Of a stretch of DNA of 64,000 nt, positions 60,594 to 64,000 are shown in pieces. The DNA comes from Bog-756 sp963713625 (GTDB lineage Bacteria > Actinomycetota > Acidimicrobiia > Acidimicrobiales > RAAP-2): contig CAVQMN010000001.1 of the NCBI GenBank assembly GCA_963713625.1, forward strand, positions 310,001 to 374,000. Reading direction: 5' to 3'. The notes beneath the pieces are model-generated. The model worked only from the letters and a program-made list of their open reading frames with translations, ran no database searches and was not told the origin of the DNA. Position numbers and translations under genes: made by a program. The stretch's first letter is position 1, and every line of letters begins with the position of its first letter.

Positions 60594-61632
60594 CCGCCCC
60601 GGCCACCTGCTCGAGGGTGACGACGGTGTCGTCCCAACCGATGCACGAATCGGTGATGCTCTGACCGAAGACGCGGGGACCGGCACCGAGGTCCTGGCGT
60701 CCGGCCACGAGGAAACTCTCCAACATCAAGCCGACGATGCCCTGCTCCCCTCCGGCCAGCCGGTGGGCGACGTCCGCGACAACCAGGGGCTGCCTCCGGT
60801 GGTCCTTCCCGCTGTTGCCATGGCTGGCATCGATGATCAGCCGACGACGGAGTCCCGACCGTTCGAGGCGCTCGAGGGCGCCGGCCACACTCACCGCGTC
60901 GTAGTTCGGGCCACCCGTACCGCCCCGCAGGATGAGGTGTCCGTCGGGGTTGCCACGGGTGGCGATGACCGCGGCCCGGCCCTGATCGTCGATGCCCGGG
61001 AACACCTGGGCATCGGCCGCCGCCGCCATGGCATCGACCGCCACCTGGACGTCGCCCTCGGTGGAGTTCTTGAAGCCGACCGGCATCGACAGACCGCTGG
61101 CCAGTTGCCGGTGGATCTGGCTCTGGGAGGTGCGGGCGCCGATGGCCCCCCAGCTGACGGTGTCGGCCAGGTACTGCGGGGTGATCGGATCGAGGAACTC
61201 ACAGCCCACCGGCACCCCGAGTGCGACCACGTCGAGCAGGAACGATCGGGCCGCGAACAGGCCATCGTCGACCCGGAAGCTCCCATCCAGCCCCGGATCG
61301 TTGATCAGCCCCTTCCACCCGACCGTTGTGCGAGGTTTCTCGAAGTAGGTCCGCATGACCAGGAACAGTTCGTTTCCGAACCGAGCAGCCAGACCGGCCA
61401 GCCGTTCCGCGTACTCCCGCCCCGCCTCGGCGTCGTGGATCGAACAAGGTCCGACAATCACCACCAGACGGTCATCGTCCCCGTCGAGGATCGAGGTGAC
61501 GGCGTGCCGGCCGCCGATGACCACGCCGGCCACCCCGGCGGTGACCGGAAGCGCGCCGGCCAGCTCACTCGGTGAGCGCAGGGTGCGGATGGCGGCGATC
61601 CGTGTGTTGTGAGCAAGATCCTCGGTGTCCAT
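60550..61632 (-). CDS. aroG: 3-Deoxy-7-phosphoheptulonate (DAHP) synthase, type I
   Basis: A 360-residue cytoplasmic enzyme joining PEP and erythrose 4-phosphate, the first step to Trp, Tyr and Phe. VIVGPCSIHDA, YFEKPRTTVGWKG, PVGCEFLDPITPQY, GARTSQSQIHR and IDASHGNSGKDH are type I alpha (AroF/G/H) motifs. Many actinobacteria use type II enzymes, so type I is notable. The ATG has a good AAGGAAGAGG site. An attenuator with a Tyr-Trp-Trp-Phe leader peptide precedes it. The symbol marks the family; feedback specificity (aroF/G/H) is not readable. Confidence 0.95.
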   Translation of the reverse strand: MDTEDLAHNTRIAAIRTLRSPSELAGALPVTAGVAGVVIGGRHAVTSILDGDDDRLVVIVGPCSIHDAEAGREYAERLAGLAARFGNELFLVMRTYFEKPRTTVGWKGLINDPGLDGSFRVDDGLFAARSFLLDVVALGVPVGCEFLDPITPQYLADTVSWGAIGARTSQSQIHRQLASGLSMPVGFKNSTEGDVQVAVDAMAAAADAQVFPGIDDQGRAAVIATRGNPDGHLILRGGTGGPNYDAVSVAGALERLERSGLRRRLIIDASHGNSGKDHRRQPLVVADVAHRLAGGEQGIVGLMLESFLVAGRQDLGAGPRVFGQSITDSCIGWDDTVVTLEQVAGAVNRRRQRAGSMVPG

Positions 61633-61704
61633 TGGTCCTCTTCCTTCCCGCAGGCCGAGGATCCGTGGGGATGACCGGCCTGCCCATCATGGGCAAAAGC
61701 AAAA

Positions 61705-61726
61705 GGCAGAGGCCGGAGCCTCTGCC
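61705..61726 (-). terminator. Attenuator terminator hairpin of the DAHP synthase leader
   Basis: GGCAGAGGC and GCCTCTGCC make a perfect 9-bp stem with a 4-base loop, followed on the minus strand by TTTTGCTTTT. This is an intrinsic terminator lying between the leader peptide and the aroG start. Confidence 0.85.
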
Positions 61727-61730
61727 TGGT

Positions 61731-61794
61731 AGCCGGTTCTCGATGCAGGTGCGTCAGTGCGTGGAAGCGCTCCGAGGCCCATCGAGAGCCGGCT
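61731..61794 (-). promoter_or_regulatory. Long-range pairing of the attenuator (segments 1 and 2)
   Basis: In the minus-strand RNA, segment 1 (61794-61780, AGCCGGCTCTCGATG, in the leader reading frame just after the aromatic codons) pairs at 14 of 15 positions with segment 2 (61745-61731, CATCGAGAACCGGCT). Segment 2 ends five bases before the terminator stem. A ribosome paused at the aromatic codons would cover segment 1 and free segment 2 to compete with the terminator. Confidence 0.7.
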
Positions 61795-61819
61795 CGTCAA
61801 ACCACCAATAAGAACGCAC
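61754..61819 (-). CDS. Leader peptide with Tyr-Trp-Trp-Phe codons
   Basis: A 21-codon frame starting GTG and ending TGA. Codons 4-7 are TAT TGG TGG TTT (Tyr-Trp-Trp-Phe), all three aromatic amino acids in a row. It begins right after an in-frame TAG, has no obvious ribosome site, and a TAGCCT hexamer ends 6 bases before the GTG, so it may be leaderless. It is a cis-acting sensor of charged aromatic tRNAs for aroG. Confidence 0.8.
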   Translation of the reverse strand: MRSYWWFDEPALDGPRSASTH

Positions 61820-61825
61820 GGCAAA

Positions 61826-61831
61826 AGGCTA
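61826..61831 (-). promoter_or_regulatory. Possible -10 element for the leader RNA
   Basis: TAGCCT on the minus strand fits TAnnnT and is spaced to start transcription at the leader GTG. No clear -35 is visible. If correct, the leader peptide mRNA has no 5' UTR, a common state in actinobacteria. Confidence 0.4.
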
Positions 61832-61998
61832 TCAGGCCGGGCCGTGTTCCGGTTCCGGGGCGATCTCGATGGGTCGGGTCCGGCCGTCCGCGCCGGGACC
61901 GGGTTGGTCACGCCGGGGGTAGCGCCGGGCCGCCGCCCACCCCTGCTACCTTCGTGTCCGGAAGCAGCGCGTGAGCGCAGGTGAGGGTGGAGGGGCCG

Positions 61999-62277
61999 GT
62001 GCCATACGTGGTCGTACTGCAGGTGAAGATCGGCCCCGAGCGGGACACGGGGCACCGGCAGTCGGAGACCGGACACGACGTCGTTCCCGAGGTGACCGGA
62101 CTGCCCGGCTTCCAGCTGGCCTCGTGGCTCAACGACGGAAAGGGCACGGGCGTGTGCCTGTTCGAATTCGACGTCGAGGAGAACGCCAGATCGGCCCTGG
62201 CGCTCCTGACCCCACCGGGTGGTCCGGTACCGATCGGCTCCGGCGTCTTCGCCATCGAGCTGGAGGCTGCCGGCTGA
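61999..62277 (+). CDS. Small ferredoxin-fold protein, unknown
   Basis: About 92 residues, beta-alpha-beta in pattern (YVVVLQVKIGPERDTG, FQLASWLNDG, GVCLFEFDVEENARSALALL), like ABM or dabb-type small proteins. The GTG at 61999 has a good GGAGGGG ribosome site. No function is known. Confidence 0.6.
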   Translation: MPYVVVLQVKIGPERDTGHRQSETGHDVVPEVTGLPGFQLASWLNDGKGTGVCLFEFDVEENARSALALLTPPGGPVPIGSGVFAIELEAAG

Positions 62278-62395
62278 GCCGGGAGTCAGAGCCTGGAGCC
62301 AGGACGGCGCGGCCGGTGGCCACCGACCGGGATCCACGAAGACGGACGGTGGGAGGCGGCAGAGGCACCGGCCTCGGCCACCCCCGTCGGTGACG

Positions 62396-62881
62396 TCAGG
62401 TTTCGAGCCGAGGTTCCAGTCGCGACAGCTTGTCGACCAGCGCATCGAGTATCCGATCCTGGGCCTGAAGGTGTTCTTGCAGCTTGACCGATTCGTGGAG
62501 GATGGCGCCGGCATCTTCGTACGTGGCTTCGGATCGCTTGTCGTCGGCTGCGGCCAGGACGTTCTGGCCGACGATGACCACCGAGAGCAGCACCAGTTGC
62601 AGAAAGGTCTGGGAGATCCAGGAGACGATGACCACCAGGCTGTGGGACCGGATGGCCGAGGGGAGACTCACGCAGGCCAGGGCCACGAAGGCATACGCAC
62701 ACCACATGGTGCCGACGCCCTTGGTGACCTGCACCGCGAACCATGCGTTGAACCGGGCGGTGAGACTCCCGTGGGGGAACTGCTCGACCACCTTCACCGG
62801 TGCGTGTGCCGTCTCACCGATCTTGGTCGTCGTCCGATGGTGGGGCACGTACTCGTAGATGGCACGATCGGCGTCGGTCAT
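62396..62881 (-). CDS. DUF1003-like membrane protein
   Basis: A 161-residue protein with two central helices (TMWCAYAFVALACVSLPSAI and VSWISQTFLQLVLLSVVIVG), flanked by a His-rich N-terminus and a C-terminal amphipathic region (ILHESVKLQEHLQAQDRIL). This matches the DUF1003 layout. The ATG at 62881 has an AAGGAG ribosome site. The role is unknown. Confidence 0.75.
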   Translation of the reverse strand: MTDADRAIYEYVPHHRTTTKIGETAHAPVKVVEQFPHGSLTARFNAWFAVQVTKGVGTMWCAYAFVALACVSLPSAIRSHSLVVIVSWISQTFLQLVLLSVVIVGQNVLAAADDKRSEATYEDAGAILHESVKLQEHLQAQDRILDALVDKLSRLEPRLET

Positions 62882-63002
62882 GGCGGGCTCCTTTTCCAGT
62901 TCTTGCACCACCGAGGGGCCAGGAAGGGCCGGGAGTCCTCGAGTGCCCCCACAGTTTCGCCCGCGACGACTCGTCGGCCAAGATGGGCAGGTGGATCAGC
63001 CG

Positions 63003-63176
63003 ATGGAGATTGCCGACATCGAGAAACTGGCGTCGACCATCCGGGGGCTCCTGCTCGAGCCGCACGCCGGCCTCAGCGAGACCCTCCGTCACCGATGGGA
63101 GGGTGCGCTCGTGGCGCTGGAACTGGTGTTGGGGGTCAGGGCGTCGCTGGTGGACATCCTGATGGGGGAGGGGTGA
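63003..63176 (+). CDS. Small helical hypothetical protein
   Basis: A 57-residue predicted helical protein (IEKLASTIRGLLLEPHAGLS; EGALVALELVLGVRASLVDI). The frame is open further upstream; ATG 63003 or GTG 62991 may be the start. It is small and coding evidence is moderate. Confidence 0.4.
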   Translation: MEIADIEKLASTIRGLLLEPHAGLSETLRHRWEGALVALELVLGVRASLVDILMGEG

Positions 63177-63190
63177 AAGGGGCCCCTTTC
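63175..63190. terminator. Palindromic terminator-like site
   Basis: GAAAGGGGCCCCTTTC is a perfect 16-bp palindrome between convergent genes, starting inside the stop of the small gene. It could end transcription from both directions. Confidence 0.5.
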
Positions 63191-63209
63191 CGCCGCGGGT
63201 GGAATCCCG

Positions 63210-64000
63210 CTACGACCGCGGATCCCGAGCCGGCGGACCGGTGTCCAGCACGTGGGTCCGGCCGTCAGGATCGATGGCCAGAAGCGCGGGCCCGGTGGTG
63301 CCACCGTTCCGGCCGTCGGTATCGACGTAGACCTCGCCGTCCGCGGCCACAGCGACTCCTGACGGCCTGAAGACACCTTGGACGCCGGGCACGGAACCCC
63401 GGGCGAAGGCCCTGATCACGCCGAGCTGTGCCCCGGCGGCGCGATCGATGGCGAACGCCCCGTCGTCGGCCACCACGATGGTCCCGTCGGGCGCGGCGGC
63501 CAGTCCGGCCCGGGTCACGTAGGTCTGACCGAAGGACGGGCTCGTACTTCCGACCAGGGTCGGTGACGTGCCGGTGGGGGAGAACCGGACGATGGTCTTG
63601 GGTGAGACGTTGGCCACGTAGAGATCACCGCCCGCCGAAACCGCGATCGCATCCGGGTCGAAGGCGAACGGGACGCCGGCCACCGAGATGTCACCGGCCG
63701 TCCCTCCGGGCCCCGTGACCGACGGGGCGACCAACGTGGCGATGGTCCCCTCGGGCCCCACGGCCTGGATGCCCACGCTGTCGACGACGTCGACCGTACC
63801 GGTCGGGCCAACGGCCAGGGCCGACGGCTGGGACACGCGGGCCAGAGTGGAGATCCGCCCGTCGGGGTGGACGGCTCGAATGCGGTTGGCGGCCAGATCA
63901 GCCACGTAGACGGTGCCGTCCGATCCGACGGCCAGGGCCACCGGAAGATCGAGCTCGGCCAAGGTGGCCGGACCGCCATCGCCGGCCGACCCGGTCCGTC
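63210..64000 (-). CDS. NHL-repeat beta-propeller protein (truncated by the window edge)
   Basis: At least 263 residues of an NHL-repeat protein; the start lies beyond 64000. Repeat strands such as LPVALAVGSDGTVYVADLAANRIRAV (GTVYVAD core) and IAVSAGGDLYVAN recur about every 45 residues, and GDGGPAT at the open end is the usual inter-blade motif. Such proteins are often secreted and bind ligands or proteins; specificity is unknown. Confidence 0.85.
   Translation of the reverse strand, partial: RTGSAGDGGPATLAELDLPVALAVGSDGTVYVADLAANRIRAVHPDGRISTLARVSQPSALAVGPTGTVDVVDSVGIQAVGPEGTIATLVAPSVTGPGGTAGDISVAGVPFAFDPDAIAVSAGGDLYVANVSPKTIVRFSPTGTSPTLVGSTSPSFGQTYVTRAGLAAAPDGTIVVADDGAFAIDRAAGAQLGVIRAFARGSVPGVQGVFRPSGVAVAADGEVYVDTDGRNGGTTGPALLAIDPDGRTHVLDTGPPARDPRS

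Overview
The window is high-GC DNA with dense genes, frequent GTG/TTG starts, many ATGA/GTGA stop-start overlaps, a WhiB-family regulator, an LLM-class (probably F420-linked) oxidoreductase, a DUF222/HNH protein and a class E sortase. Together these point to an actinomycete (Actinomycetota). A surface protein ends in six 42-residue repeats of the GYWLVASDGGIFAFG type, which I associate with Acidimicrobiia. My best inference is an uncultured or little-studied member of that class. No rRNA, tRNA, CRISPR array, insertion sequence or prophage was recognised.

Layout. 0-7.6 kb: glycerol kinase, a class II ribonucleotide reductase (nrdJ) behind a promoter with a good NrdR box, a GNAT acetyltransferase, a double-hotdog thioesterase-like protein and a small P-loop protein. 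7.6-19.5 kb: a Tat-type lipoprotein glycosidase, an MFS drug exporter, an alpha/beta hydrolase, and a TetR-AraC-VOC operon divergent from an ABC-2 exporter with two matching TetR-type operators between them. A second VOC protein and a second ABC-2 exporter (one ATPase, two permeases, translationally coupled) follow. 19.5-29 kb: a DUF222/HNH protein, a tiny LPXTG protein facing a class E sortase, a DUF4012 membrane protein, and a 1392-residue secreted multidomain glycosidase carrying the 42-residue repeats.

29-49 kb is an exopolysaccharide locus of Wzy type. It has a polyprenyl-phosphate sugar transferase (initiation), seven GT4-like and one GT2 glycosyltransferase, a Wzy/ligase-like membrane protein, a Wzz-tyrosine autokinase fusion, a low-molecular-weight tyrosine phosphatase and an epimerase/dehydratase. 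Unusual passengers are an AcpS-type phosphopantetheinyl transferase with its own acyl carrier protein, and two adjacent single-pass membrane proteins sharing a Y-[VI]-G-x-D-R-R motif. No Wzx flippase was recognised.

49-64 kb: whiB, a Nudix protein, a coiled-coil zinc-ribbon protein and a histidine phosphatase; a TetR gene; a compact operon of monooxygenase-like protein, zinc dehydrogenase and amidohydrolase; two polytopic membrane proteins flanking an LLM oxidoreductase and a TetR-like gene; then a type I DAHP synthase. Upstream of the DAHP synthase is a complete ribosome-mediated attenuator: a 21-codon leader with consecutive Tyr-Trp-Trp-Phe codons, a 15-nt long-range pairing, and a 9-bp terminator hairpin with a T-rich tail. 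This is the most striking regulatory find. The window ends inside an NHL-repeat protein gene.
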